Assembly (NCBI GenBank): GCA_003660905.1
Contig: QMVB01000033.1
Location: 1-9,071 of the forward strand
DNA from: Candidatus Nanohalarchaeota archaeon
GTDB lineage: Archaea; EX4484-52
DNA length: 9,071 nucleotides
Direction of reading: 5' to 3'
The notes below the pieces were generated by a model. That model made no database searches. It worked only from the letters and a program-made list of their open reading frames with translations, and had not been told where the DNA came from. The translations under genes and the position numbers were made by a program. Positions within the stretch are counted from its first letter, which is position 1, and every line of letters starts with the position of its first letter. Shown piece after piece: positions 1 through 6,965 of this stretch.

Positions 1-24
1 AATTTTGGAATAACGTGCAATACA

Positions 25-124
25 AATGTTTCCCTGCGATAGGCACTACTTCCTGAATTTTTTTCTTGTTTTCTTACAGTTTGTGCAACAACAAAAAAAT
101 GCAAGTATTGTGGCGCGATATAAT
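25..124. repeat. Dispersed ~100-bp direct repeat, copy 1
   Basis: This segment matches 5855-5953 in the same orientation at a constant offset of 5830 bp. Over 25-110 I count 12 mismatches in 86 bases (about 86% identity) without a gap, and the match continues through 124 with one indel. The longest exact block is CAGTTTGTGCAACAACA at 77-93. Both copies lie outside recognised genes. In the frame starting at 26 the mismatches fall 5/1/6 on codon positions 1/2/3, a faint hint of coding, but the sample is too small to rely on. It could be a non-autonomous mobile repeat, a 3'-end or RNA element, or the remnant of a duplicated small gene. Confidence 0.85.
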
Positions 125-347
125 CTCAAACGCAATTGCGTTATAGGCTGCGATAATTTCGTCTTCGAATATATTCATCTGCTCTTTGCGGTCGAATATA
201 CTAGCAGAACACATAAATACTATTAATATCGCTTGTATTTTTTTTGCATCGCAACTAAACTGCAAAATTTCGCAAGTGATTTAGTTTCGGCAAAAAGAAA
301 TTTGCTCCAAAAAAAGCAAAATTCTTTTCTGTTATTTATGGGTTATG
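125..347. other. Non-coding AT-rich stretch upstream of the HD gene
   Basis: I see no convincing gene here. Short open frames exist on both strands (26-226 plus, 74-265 minus, the latter with a TTG start), but neither has recognisable motifs and both run through the dispersed repeat. The stretch contains a perfect 14-bp palindrome (129-142) and a weak TTTGC/GCAAA hairpin around 301-320. Confidence 0.5.
129..142. promoter_or_regulatory. Perfect 14-bp palindrome AACGCAATTGCGTT
   Basis: The 14 bases read the same on both strands. The site lies five bases beyond the end of repeat copy 1 and about 240 bp upstream of the HD gene. A dimeric regulator's operator is possible, but no second copy was noticed in the window, so the function is unknown. 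Confidence 0.3.
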
Positions 348-362
348 CTATAATTTTTTATA
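348..362 (+). promoter_or_regulatory. Putative archaeal TATA region of the HD gene
   Basis: Two overlapping TATA-like strings, CTATAATTT (348-356) and TTTTTATA (355-362), precede the start codon. The second is centred about 25 nt before the ATG at 384, the distance expected if transcription starts at or next to the start codon. No Shine-Dalgarno site precedes the ATG, which fits a leaderless mRNA. Confidence 0.4.
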
Positions 363-383
363 GATAGTTATTCTCTTTTTATT

Positions 384-1061
384 ATGGATGAAAAAGCTGT
401 TTTGGATGCATTAAAAAAAGCCGTTGAAAAAGAACTTTCCTGCTCTGCCCATGACATAGATCATGTTATGAGGGTTCATGCACTCTGCATTACTCTTGCT
501 GAAAATGAAGCTATAGATATGGAAGTTCTGGAGTCGGCGGCTATTCTTCATGATATTGCAAGAGCAAAAGAAGACAACGACTCCAGCGGAAAAACAGACC
601 ATGCTCTTCTTGGCGCAAAAATGGCAGTCCCTATCCTTGAGGACGCAGGATTTTGCGAAGAAAAAATCAGGCAAATCCAACACTGCATTGAAACGCACAG
701 GTACAGGGGAGAAAATAAGCCGCAAACCATGGAAGCCAAAATTCTTTTCGATGCAGATAAACTCGACAGCCTGGGCGCAATTGGAATTGCCCGTTCGTTT
801 GTATGGATAGGCAGGAACAATGCCAAAATATACACAGATACAAACCTAAAAGAATACGCAAGAGAGAATCTTGGCGGCAAAACCAATGGCAGAATAAAAG
901 ATAAAACTAAGCACAGCCCGCAAATAGAATTTGAAGCAAAAGCGAAACATATAGTAGACAAACTCCATACAAAAAAAGCAAAGGAAATCGGCAAAGAACG
1001 GCTAAAATTCTATGAAGAATTCCTGAAAAGGCTGGAAATGGAAATCAAGGGGAAATTATAA
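384..1061 (+). CDS. HD-domain phosphohydrolase (YedJ/YpgQ-like)
   Basis: A 225-aa soluble protein of the HD superfamily of metal-dependent phosphohydrolases. The signature is visible in order: a histidine-rich first helix HDIDHVMRVH (residues 23-32, H27 the likely metal ligand), the eponymous H56-D57 in ILHDIAR, a histidine pair at H100/H105, and the late aspartate in FDADKLDSLG (D125). The FDADKLDxxGAIG stretch is typical of the YedJ/YpgQ group, some members of which hydrolyse nucleotides; the substrate here is not known. The C-terminal ~60 residues are lysine/glutamate-rich and probably helical. There is no signal peptide. The ATG at 384 is supported by a TATA-like element about 25 nt upstream. 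The gene converges on glycogen synthase with 9 bp between the stops, so the two are not co-transcribed. Confidence 0.9.
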   Translation: MDEKAVLDALKKAVEKELSCSAHDIDHVMRVHALCITLAENEAIDMEVLESAAILHDIARAKEDNDSSGKTDHALLGAKMAVPILEDAGFCEEKIRQIQHCIETHRYRGENKPQTMEAKILFDADKLDSLGAIGIARSFVWIGRNNAKIYTDTNLKEYARENLGGKTNGRIKDKTKHSPQIEFEAKAKHIVDKLHTKKAKEIGKERLKFYEEFLKRLEMEIKGKL

Positions 1062-1070
1062 ATATATCTA

Positions 1071-2915
1071 TCATTTTTTAAACACTTTATTATATGCAAA
1101 ATTATGCGCTGTTATGTAATTCTTTGAAAGTATTTTCCAGTCCACGTTTTGCACAAGCTTTTTGGCGATGTATTTCTGCCCGACCCACTCTTTTTTAGGC
1201 ATTTTAATAAAATTTAAAAGCAACTTATACAGGTCTGCAGAAATGTTTTCTTCAGATTTATTATTGCAGTCCAGCACATATATTCCTCCTTTTTGCTTCC
1301 TTGTCCTGCTCAGGTATTTCCCATATCCACTAAAATTTGTTGTCACAGATGCTAGACCAAGAGCCCCTGCTTCAACAGGAGTATATCCCCATGGCTCATA
1401 CAATGAAGGGAAAACCCCGCAGCTGCACCCAGATACAATTTCATCATAATCCATTGACAAAAGCCTACTATCTGTGCTGGATAAATAAGCAGGATAAAAA
1501 ATTACTTTTACTCTATCTTCTTCCCTGTTCAGCAGATTATGACTTTTCAGACTCTCCAGAATAGGGTCTTCATTAGGATTTCTCAAATTAAATGCGCACA
1601 ATGGAGGAGTTTCATCAGGTCGCCTGAATGCTATTGCCTGCTTTTTTAAGTTATCCATTTTTGTCTGGATAAGGAACTCCTTTATTTCCTTGTCTATTTC
1701 ATCCAGCTTTGTCTGGCAAAAAATATCGAGCAAGGTTTCCTTGAATTCATCATACATCTGCTCAATGTCATTTTCTATTGCATTGATTTTTTCAACACTA
1801 ATCACGACTTCCTCTTTTTCAGATACAATGTCTGCCGGGACAAAAATAAATGCAAATACATCTATATTTGATTTTTCTTTTTTGAGCTGTTCATTAAGCA
1901 TCGCAAGAGCATTTATGTAGAAATGAATGCCCTTGTTTGTAAATTCATATCTTCCTGAAAGAAACAGAAGTCGCGGATCTTCTGTATTGATTTTATAGTA
2001 TGGAAGAAAGTATGCCTTCAGGAATTTTATGATTTCTTTCTTGTGCTCTATATGCTTTATTGCAAGTTCTTCCATGCTCGGGTATTTATCCAAAGTCAGT
2101 CCGTTTGGAAGCAGGACATCCGGCTTTTTCCCCAGGATATAATGAGCCTCGTTTCCTGTAACTTCTGAAACCGTTGTAAATGCATCAGCGTATTTGGCGC
2201 AATTTACCTCTGTCTGGTGCTTTGCCTGAACCCTATACTTGTATTCCTCTCTTTCAGGAAGAGCATAGCCTTTCCTGAGCGATTCATAAATCATTGACTG
2301 AAAATTTTTGTTGCAGCTTGCCATTGTCCTTCCAAGCATTGTTGCGTGCGTGGTAAATACAGTTCCTATCTTTGCTTTTTGATGCTTCAGATAGAGCAGC
2401 CCTATTCCGCTCATCCATTCATGAAACTGGGAAACTATTTTTTTCCCCTTAAAATTCTTTGATTTGACTATCTGCTCAAGCAATACTCCAACAGCCCAGC
2501 TCCAGCAGACAGGTTCATCAAACCACCAGTTGCTTTCAATAGAATCTATTCCGTACCATTCCCAGAGCCTTGATTTGATTTCATTTACCTTGTGCTTAAA
2601 CTGCCCAATATCAATAAGAATGGTTTTTGGCTTGTCCGGGGTTGCCCATTCACCATAAAAGCATTTTATCCCCTGCTTTTGAAGAGCAGAAAATATTTCT
2701 TTAAACTCCGGCGGTGTTTTTGTCTGAATGAATTCATATCTTGCATTGCTCTGGTTGTAAAAACCTATTAGGAAATAATTTTCCCCATAATATTTTAGCA
2801 TTGAAGGAATTTTTGACCTGACCACAGTATAAATCCCTCCTACTTTATTTGCAACTTCATAAGAACTTTCAAAGAAAACATCTGCTTTTGGCTTAATGTC
2901 CTTTTCAGAAATCAT
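1071..2915 (-). CDS. Glycogen synthase, GT3 family (eukaryote-like)
   Basis: A 614-aa cytoplasmic GT-B fold glycosyltransferase that should transfer glucose from a nucleotide sugar (UDP-glucose in characterised GT3 enzymes) to growing alpha-1,4-glucan. GT3 landmarks are clear: the N-terminal glycine loop SSYEVANKVGGIYTVV (17-32), SQFHEWMSGIG (162-172), TTHATMLGR (188-196), the linker TTVSEVTGNEA (247-257), a second nucleotide-binding region with LSGRYEFTNKG (319-329, R322 and K328), and the E-x7-E motif in YEPWGYTPVEAG (E507, E515). Residues about 362-430 form a charged helical insertion, as in this family. The phosphorylated N- and C-terminal tails of fungal and animal enzymes are absent. 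The region matching their allosteric arginine cluster keeps only lysines (AKKLVQNVDWK, 584-594). The stop is TGA followed directly by TAG. It is divergent from the VWA-kinase operon. Confidence 0.95.
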   Translation of the reverse strand: MISEKDIKPKADVFFESSYEVANKVGGIYTVVRSKIPSMLKYYGENYFLIGFYNQSNARYEFIQTKTPPEFKEIFSALQKQGIKCFYGEWATPDKPKTILIDIGQFKHKVNEIKSRLWEWYGIDSIESNWWFDEPVCWSWAVGVLLEQIVKSKNFKGKKIVSQFHEWMSGIGLLYLKHQKAKIGTVFTTHATMLGRTMASCNKNFQSMIYESLRKGYALPEREEYKYRVQAKHQTEVNCAKYADAFTTVSEVTGNEAHYILGKKPDVLLPNGLTLDKYPSMEELAIKHIEHKKEIIKFLKAYFLPYYKINTEDPRLLFLSGRYEFTNKGIHFYINALAMLNEQLKKEKSNIDVFAFIFVPADIVSEKEEVVISVEKINAIENDIEQMYDEFKETLLDIFCQTKLDEIDKEIKEFLIQTKMDNLKKQAIAFRRPDETPPLCAFNLRNPNEDPILESLKSHNLLNREEDRVKVIFYPAYLSSTDSRLLSMDYDEIVSGCSCGVFPSLYEPWGYTPVEAGALGLASVTTNFSGYGKYLSRTRKQKGGIYVLDCNNKSEENISADLYKLLLNFIKMPKKEWVGQKYIAKKLVQNVDWKILSKNYITAHNFAYNKVFKK

Positions 2916-2932
2916 AATATATCCTGTAAACT

Positions 2933-2944
2933 ATATTTAAATAT
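2933..2944 (-). promoter_or_regulatory. Putative TATA box of glycogen synthase (palindrome ATATTTAAATAT)
   Basis: This 12-bp perfect palindrome is centred about 24 nt upstream of the glycogen synthase start codon (first base 2915), the spacing of an archaeal TATA box for a leaderless transcript. Being symmetric, it could also bind TBP for the opposite strand, but the VWA gene has a better placed candidate of its own. Confidence 0.5.
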
Positions 2945-2967
2945 GTTTGTTTTCCGTGTAGTTAAAC

Positions 2968-2975
2968 TTATATTA
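2968..2975 (+). promoter_or_regulatory. Putative TATA box of the VWA-kinase operon
   Basis: TTATATTA is centred about 27 nt before the ATG at 2999, with no Shine-Dalgarno site between them. It lies in the 83-bp divergent region shared with the glycogen synthase promoter, so the two transcription units may be co-regulated. Confidence 0.45.
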
Positions 2976-2998
2976 TTTAACAGGCAATTAATATTATT

Positions 2999-4768
2999 AT
3001 GGACAATACAAAGAAATGTTTTGCAGTTATGCTAATTGTTGTTTTAATGGCTTCCGGCTGTTTATCGGACCCGCGGGATATAGAGAATAATGGTATTAAT
3101 ACCAGCGCAAAGCTTGATGACTGGAAATATGATTCAACACAGGCAAGTTCCGATAGTTCAAAAGGATGGGGCGGATTAAACAGTATGGGTTTAATGAAAT
3201 CAATGGCTGTTTCAGAATCAATGGCTGCGCCGGGAGGAAACATCGGCTTTTCAACAGGAGGTGCAAAGGACATCAATAATTTCCGCGAAAATATAAACAA
3301 CAGTTATCTGCCGATATCATCGGATATAACTTACGAGGGATTGTTTTATGACTATTATTTTGACACAGGGCAGGCAGAAGAATGCACAAAATTATTCTGC
3401 CCTTCTTACACCTATGCAATTTCCAAAGACCCATTTTCCAATAAGGAAGAATATTACCTGTCTATTGGATTGAATTCTGGCATAAAAGAAAGCGATTTTA
3501 AAAGAAAAAAACTAAACCTTGTTATTGTACTGGATATTTCCGGTTCAATGAGTTCTTCTTTCAACAGGTATTATTACGACCAGTTCGGCAATAGAAAAAC
3601 AAATGAACGAACAAATAAAAAGAACAACGAGGATTACCAGAAAACCAAGATGCAGATTGCATCAGAGGCAGTTGTAGGTCTGCTGGATCATCTTAACGAC
3701 GACGATAGATTCGGTATGGTGCTTTTTGATAGCTCTGCCGCTTTGGCAAAACCCCTGAATTTTGTCGGGGAAACAGATATGCAGAAGATAAAAGACCACA
3801 TACTGGAGATTCATCCAAGAGGAGGGACGCAAATGTCTGCTGGCATGAAGATGGGCACAGAGCAATTTGGCGAGTTAACAGATATAAATCCAGACGAATA
3901 CGAAAATAGAATAATATTTTTGACAGACGCAATGCCAAATATAGGAGAGACAAGCGAAGAAGGTCTTCTTGGCATGACAGAGAAAAATTCACAAAACGGG
4001 ATTTATTCAACTTTTATTGGCATCGGCGTTGATTTCAATACAGAATTGATAGAATACATAACAAAAATCAGGGGGGCGAATTATTATTCTGTGCATAGCG
4101 CAAAGGAATTCAAAAAAAGAATGGATGATGAATTTGAATACATGGTAACTCCATTGGTATTTAATCTCCAGCTGAATCTGGATGCAGACGGCTATGAAAT
4201 CCAGAAGGTTTACGGCTCTCCAGAAGCAGATGAGGCAACCGGTCAGATAATGAAAGTAAACACATTGTTTCCTTCAAATGTAGAAGAAAACCAGACGAGA
4301 GGTGGACTGATATTGCTGAAGTTAAAAAAATTGTCGCCAGACGCAAGCCTGACGCTCAAAGTAAGTTATGAAGATAGGAACGGCAAATCCGAGAATAATG
4401 AAAAACACATTGAACTGCAAGATAATGAGGCCGATTTTTACGAAAATACAGGAATCAGGAAAGGAGTACTTCTTTCCAGGTATGCAGACCTTATGAAAAA
4501 CTGGATAAATGATGAAAGGCAAAGTTATGCAGAGCCGGGGCTGGTAAAACCACCGTGCGTCAACAGGGAAATTGGAATAATCGTACCTGTGCCTATTGAG
4601 TCGCAATTGGGCAAATGGGAACGCCAGTCAGTTTCTCTTAAAGTTTCACAGCATTACAGGGAATTGTTTGACGAGTTTAGCATTTACTTTGAAGAAGAAA
4701 TGAATGCTCTTAATGATGAGACTTTACAGCAGGAGCTTGATGTATTAAAGAAGCTTGCTAATAATTGA
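2999..4768 (+). CDS. VWA-domain (YfbK-like) surface lipoprotein
   Basis: A 589-aa exported protein. Residues 1-20 form a signal peptide with a lysine pair, a hydrophobic core and a lipobox-like MASGC, so C21 would be lipidated and anchor the protein outside the membrane. Residues 40-110 are Ser/Met/Gly-rich and probably flexible. The VWA domain spans about 172-385 and carries a complete MIDAS metal site: D179-x-S181-x-S183 in LDISGSM, T277 in RGGTQMS and D310 in FLTDAMPN. It should therefore bind a divalent metal and a protein ligand. The remaining ~200 residues resemble the beta-rich C-terminal part of YfbK-type VWA proteins, ending in an acidic helix. The downstream kinase starts 35 bp after the TGA stop, suggesting an operon. 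The partner is unknown; there is no transmembrane segment at the C terminus. Confidence 0.85.
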   Translation: MDNTKKCFAVMLIVVLMASGCLSDPRDIENNGINTSAKLDDWKYDSTQASSDSSKGWGGLNSMGLMKSMAVSESMAAPGGNIGFSTGGAKDINNFRENINNSYLPISSDITYEGLFYDYYFDTGQAEECTKLFCPSYTYAISKDPFSNKEEYYLSIGLNSGIKESDFKRKKLNLVIVLDISGSMSSSFNRYYYDQFGNRKTNERTNKKNNEDYQKTKMQIASEAVVGLLDHLNDDDRFGMVLFDSSAALAKPLNFVGETDMQKIKDHILEIHPRGGTQMSAGMKMGTEQFGELTDINPDEYENRIIFLTDAMPNIGETSEEGLLGMTEKNSQNGIYSTFIGIGVDFNTELIEYITKIRGANYYSVHSAKEFKKRMDDEFEYMVTPLVFNLQLNLDADGYEIQKVYGSPEADEATGQIMKVNTLFPSNVEENQTRGGLILLKLKKLSPDASLTLKVSYEDRNGKSENNEKHIELQDNEADFYENTGIRKGVLLSRYADLMKNWINDERQSYAEPGLVKPPCVNREIGIIVPVPIESQLGKWERQSVSLKVSQHYRELFDEFSIYFEEEMNALNDETLQQELDVLKKLANN

Positions 4769-4790
4769 ACTTCGGGCAAACAATAAAATA

Positions 4791-4796
4791 AGGAGG
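4791..4796 (+). promoter_or_regulatory. Strong Shine-Dalgarno AGGAGG of the ROK kinase
   Basis: AGGAGG sits 7 nt before the ATG at 4804 and fixes that start. It is the only strong Shine-Dalgarno site seen in front of a gene in this window, and it belongs to the only gene that looks internal to an operon. Confidence 0.8.
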
Positions 4797-4803
4797 AATT
4801 AAA

Positions 4804-5817
4804 ATGAACGCAATATACGGCATAGATTTTGGCGGGACGAATTTAAGGATAGGAAAAGTAAATCCAGAGACAGGAGAATTGCTCAAAAAGCCAGTTTCTG
4901 TCCCGATGAATTCAATCAAAACAAATGATGAATTGACTAAAATTATATTGTCTCATGTCAAAGATGCAAAACGAATCGGAATCAGCGCTGCAGGAGATGT
5001 TGACGAGAAAAATCTGATATTGAAAAAATCCCCGAATTCAAGGATAAAAGGAGGCATAACATTTGGAAAAATCCTGAAACAGAAAGGATATGATATTGTC
5101 ATGTGCAATGACCTGAAGGCAGCATCGCAGGGGATTGCAAGATACGGAGAAGGAAAACATTACGAAAATGTGCTGGTTGCGACATACTCGTCTGGATTTA
5201 ACTGTGCTGTCTGCAGAAATAAAATAAATATAACAACCTCGGAACTCGGACACATGATTTATGAGCCGGACAGTCATTTATTCTGCGGCTGCGGAGGCAC
5301 AGGGCATCTTGAAATATTTGTCAGCGGAAACGGCGCCGCTTCCATGGCAAAGCAATATTTCCTAATTACAAAGCAAAGGGACCATCCTATCCTGAAATTA
5401 TCCTTAGGAGCATACAATAAAACCATCAGGAAAAAATATAATTTAGGAGACCTTCAAAACCCTGATGTTTTTGCGGTAATAGTTGCATCCATCGGCTCAA
5501 AGCAGATATATCAGGCATACAGAAAATATCCCAAAGACGAGCCGCAAAAACACATAAGAAACACGCAGGTAGAAGCAATAGCTGATTCTTTTGGTCGGAT
5601 GGTCGGAGTTTTTAATCCTATTGATATAATGGTCTTGATGGGGAGTCAGACAAAAGACAAAGACCTGCTGTTTGACCCTGCAATAAAATTGTACGCCAAA
5701 TCAAATGACCAGTATCAACTTGGCACTCTTGCCAAACCTAAAATCGCAGTTACAAAACTCGAAGATATTGGTCTTATCGGGGCAGTAGGGCATTTTATAA
5801 GCAAAAAAGCACTATAA
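4804..5817 (+). CDS. ROK-family sugar kinase, probable glucokinase
   Basis: A 337-aa cytoplasmic kinase of the ROK family, expected to phosphorylate glucose or a related hexose at O6 using ATP. Visible motifs: the phosphate-binding loop GIDFGGTN (6-13), the acidic catalytic pair in CNDLKAASQG (N102, D103; D103 as general base), the sugar-contacting ELGH (147-150), and the zinc motif CGCGGTGHLE (161-170). The usual third cysteine of the zinc motif is a histidine (H168), a substitution that could still coordinate zinc. A second glycine-containing loop lies in FNPIDIMVLMGS (270-281). Substrate specificity cannot be read from sequence; ROK kinases also include N-acetylmannosamine and allose kinases. 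It follows the VWA gene with a strong ribosome-binding site and ends in tandem TAA stops. Beside a glycogen synthase, a glucokinase role is the simplest inference. Confidence 0.88.
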   Translation: MNAIYGIDFGGTNLRIGKVNPETGELLKKPVSVPMNSIKTNDELTKIILSHVKDAKRIGISAAGDVDEKNLILKKSPNSRIKGGITFGKILKQKGYDIVMCNDLKAASQGIARYGEGKHYENVLVATYSSGFNCAVCRNKINITTSELGHMIYEPDSHLFCGCGGTGHLEIFVSGNGAASMAKQYFLITKQRDHPILKLSLGAYNKTIRKKYNLGDLQNPDVFAVIVASIGSKQIYQAYRKYPKDEPQKHIRNTQVEAIADSFGRMVGVFNPIDIMVLMGSQTKDKDLLFDPAIKLYAKSNDQYQLGTLAKPKIAVTKLEDIGLIGAVGHFISKKAL

Positions 5818-5854
5818 TAAAAAGAGAATATATCACTGCACAAAAGTAATCGTG

Positions 5855-5953
5855 AATGTTTCCTTGTGATTGTCACTACTTTCAGGATTTTGTTCTTGTT
5901 TTCTTGCAGTTTGTGCAACAACAGCAAAATGCAAGTATTTTGGCTGATATAAT
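5855..5953. repeat. Dispersed ~100-bp direct repeat, copy 2
   Basis: The second copy of the 25-124 repeat, same orientation, starting 38 bp after the kinase stop. This copy contains a perfect 6-bp stem CTTGCA (5903-5908) / TGCAAG (5930-5935) enclosing a nested TTGT-GCA-ACAA hairpin (5911-5921). In copy 1 the outer stem has one mismatch. No terminal inverted repeats or target-site duplications are apparent at the edges. Confidence 0.85.
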
Positions 5954-5980
5954 TGAATAATAGTTGTTAAAGCGGACTCG

Positions 5981-6015
5981 GTTTTATATGAAACTCAACC
6001 AATAGCATATAAGAT
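5981..6015. other. Stem-loop, 10-bp stem with 15-nt loop
   Basis: TTATATG (5984-5990) pairs perfectly with CATATAA (6006-6012). Including two G-T wobbles the stem extends to 10 bp (5981-5990 with 6006-6015). The loop is AAACTCAACCAATAG. It is AT-rich and not followed by a long T run, so it is not a clear terminator. Confidence 0.4.
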
Positions 6016-6072
6016 TTCATTCTGAATCATTTCATTCTAGTTTTAAACAAGCGTTTGGAAAAGTTACAAAAG

Positions 6073-6121
6073 TTATAGATGATGCAGTGTATGCGCAGGT
6101 ATTATGCAGAATTATCTATAA
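6073..6121. other. Stem-loop with perfect 8-bp terminal stem
   Basis: TTATAGAT (6073-6080) and ATCTATAA (6114-6121) are perfect inverted repeats. Inside them two TGCA tetramers can form a second short helix. The 49-nt unit has the size of a small structured RNA or a processing hairpin. A GATGATG near the 5' arm recalls a box C and a CTGA lies a little downstream, but the D'/C' boxes were not found. Confidence 0.4.
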
Positions 6122-6194
6122 TAACCGGCGAAAACTGAATTATTTTGGTATGATATTGGTTTGAATTTGTACGCAAAGCCAAAAAAAAAGAAAA

Positions 6195-6203
6195 ATATAT
6201 AAA
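6195..6203 (+). promoter_or_regulatory. TATA box ATATATAAA with A-rich BRE
   Basis: A near-ideal archaeal TATA box, preceded by a purine-rich run that can serve as BRE and centred 25 nt before the ATG at 6224. This predicts a leaderless mRNA for the small membrane protein and is the main argument that the 64-aa gene is real. Confidence 0.65.
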
Positions 6204-6223
6204 GTCCAACGTCTAATAATTTT

Positions 6224-6418
6224 ATGTCTTACAAAATAAATGAAAACGTTCTGTTGGCAATATTGGTCATGGTATTGGTTTTGAATTTTTTAATGTATGC
6301 CAAATCAATATACGTTACAAATGTAGGAGATACTCTGGAATATGCCCTGTTGTTTTTGATATTCGCAACATTGGTAGTTCAAAGTATTGTTCTATTAAGA
6401 ATTGCCGATAATAAATAA
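6224..6418 (+). CDS. Small two-helix membrane protein, function unknown
   Basis: A 64-aa protein I do not recognise. Residues about 9-27 (LLAILVMVLVLNFLMYAKS) and 39-59 (EYALLFLIFATLVVQSIVLL) are hydrophobic and long enough to span the membrane. They are joined by a short polar linker (YVTNVGDTLE), and the protein ends with a charged RIADNK tail. There are no cysteines and no signal for cleavage. Support for the gene is the well-placed TATA box, the ATG start and a hydropathy pattern too regular for chance. It converges on the Lrp gene 84 bp away. Its role could be as a small membrane subunit or accessory peptide, but nothing in the neighbourhood identifies a partner. Confidence 0.65.
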   Translation: MSYKINENVLLAILVMVLVLNFLMYAKSIYVTNVGDTLEYALLFLIFATLVVQSIVLLRIADNK

Positions 6419-6427
6419 ACGTGCCCT

Positions 6428-6440
6428 CTGCTAATTGCAG
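6428..6440 (+). terminator. Weak hairpin between convergent genes
   Basis: CTGC-TAATT-GCAG can form a 4-bp stem 10 nt after the stop of the small membrane protein. No T run follows on the plus strand within 15 nt, so a termination role is only tentative. Confidence 0.2.
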
Positions 6441-6502
6441 GAGAATCCAACAGAAACCGTAAAGGATTGACTAAATAAATTTGTGATACAGTTGATGTAT
6501 TA

Positions 6503-6961
6503 TTAATTTATCAGAATGTTTTCTTCTTTTATTGTGTTTAATACAATAATTGTTTCTGTTCTTTCGATAAAATCATAGGTCTGGATTTTTTTCAGGAAAT
6601 TGTCCATAGACTTCCTGTTCCTGAACTTTGCGATGATAATTGTATCAAAATTGCCGGTAACATCGTATAGAGCAGATACATTCGGCTCTTTGGCAATCTT
6701 TTTTTCTACTTTAAACAAGTTGCCTTTTGATATTCTTAATTTTATAATTACTTCAACATCGTAGCCAAGTTTTTGATAATCCAGCTGAACTGTGCGGTTT
6801 TTGATTATTTTTTCATCTTCTAATTTTTTTATTCTATTTAATATTGTGACTGTAGACAGTCCTGTTTTTTTGGCAATCCTGCGGCAGGACAATCCTGCAT
6901 TTTCGAGAAGCATATTTAGTATTTTCCTGTCTGTTTTGTCTATTGTCTTGTCCTTTTCCAT
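6503..6961 (-). CDS. Lrp/AsnC-family transcriptional regulator
   Basis: A 152-aa DNA-binding protein with the standard Lrp layout. The N-terminal winged helix-turn-helix comprises residues about 7-60 (IDKTDRKILNMLLENAG, then RRIAKKTGLSTVTILNRIKKLE with recognition helix ~36-47). The C-terminal RAM effector/oligomerisation domain spans 68-143, including the VTGNFDTIII turn. Such proteins form octamers that wrap DNA and respond to amino acids. I chose the ATG at 6961; an in-frame TTG at 6970 would add three residues and would lie closer to the TATA box. The gene is divergent from glnA across about 140 bp with repeated operator-like motifs, so regulation of glnA and of itself is the likely job, as for the glnA-adjacent Lrp of haloarchaea. 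The effector (glutamine or another amino acid) cannot be inferred. Confidence 0.92.
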   Translation of the reverse strand: MEKDKTIDKTDRKILNMLLENAGLSCRRIAKKTGLSTVTILNRIKKLEDEKIIKNRTVQLDYQKLGYDVEVIIKLRISKGNLFKVEKKIAKEPNVSALYDVTGNFDTIIIAKFRNRKSMDNFLKKIQTYDFIERTETIIVLNTIKEENILIN

Positions 6962-6965
6962 AGCA

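Larger units (their letters stand above)
5954..6190. other. Structured non-coding region between kinase and small membrane protein
   Basis: No gene is supported in this interval. It holds two hairpins (5981-6015 and 6073-6121) and an exact 10-base direct repeat, ATTTCATTCT, at 6014-6023 and 6029-6038. A TATA-like TTTTATATG (5982-5990) could promote a small RNA beginning near 6010. A short non-coding RNA is possible, but no known family was recognised. Confidence 0.4.

Noticed and set aside
26..226. Plus-strand 66-aa open frame over repeat copy 1
   Set aside because: The equivalent frame in copy 2 is open for only about 34 codons, and the similarity ends with the repeat. The composition is low complexity. 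The slight codon-position bias in mismatches is noted under the repeat but does not make a gene.
74..265. Minus-strand 63-aa open frame
   Set aside because: It starts at TTG, overlaps the dispersed repeat, and its stop codon (at 74-76) is not present in repeat copy 2. No motif or ribosome-binding site supports it.
548..994. 148-aa open frame antisense to the HD gene
   Set aside because: The plus strand encodes a clear HD-domain protein with all signature residues; the antisense frame is a shadow.
6079..6140. Box C/D guide RNA
   Set aside because: There is a C-box-like GATGATG and a CTGA about 55 nt apart, but no convincing C' or D' boxes between them.
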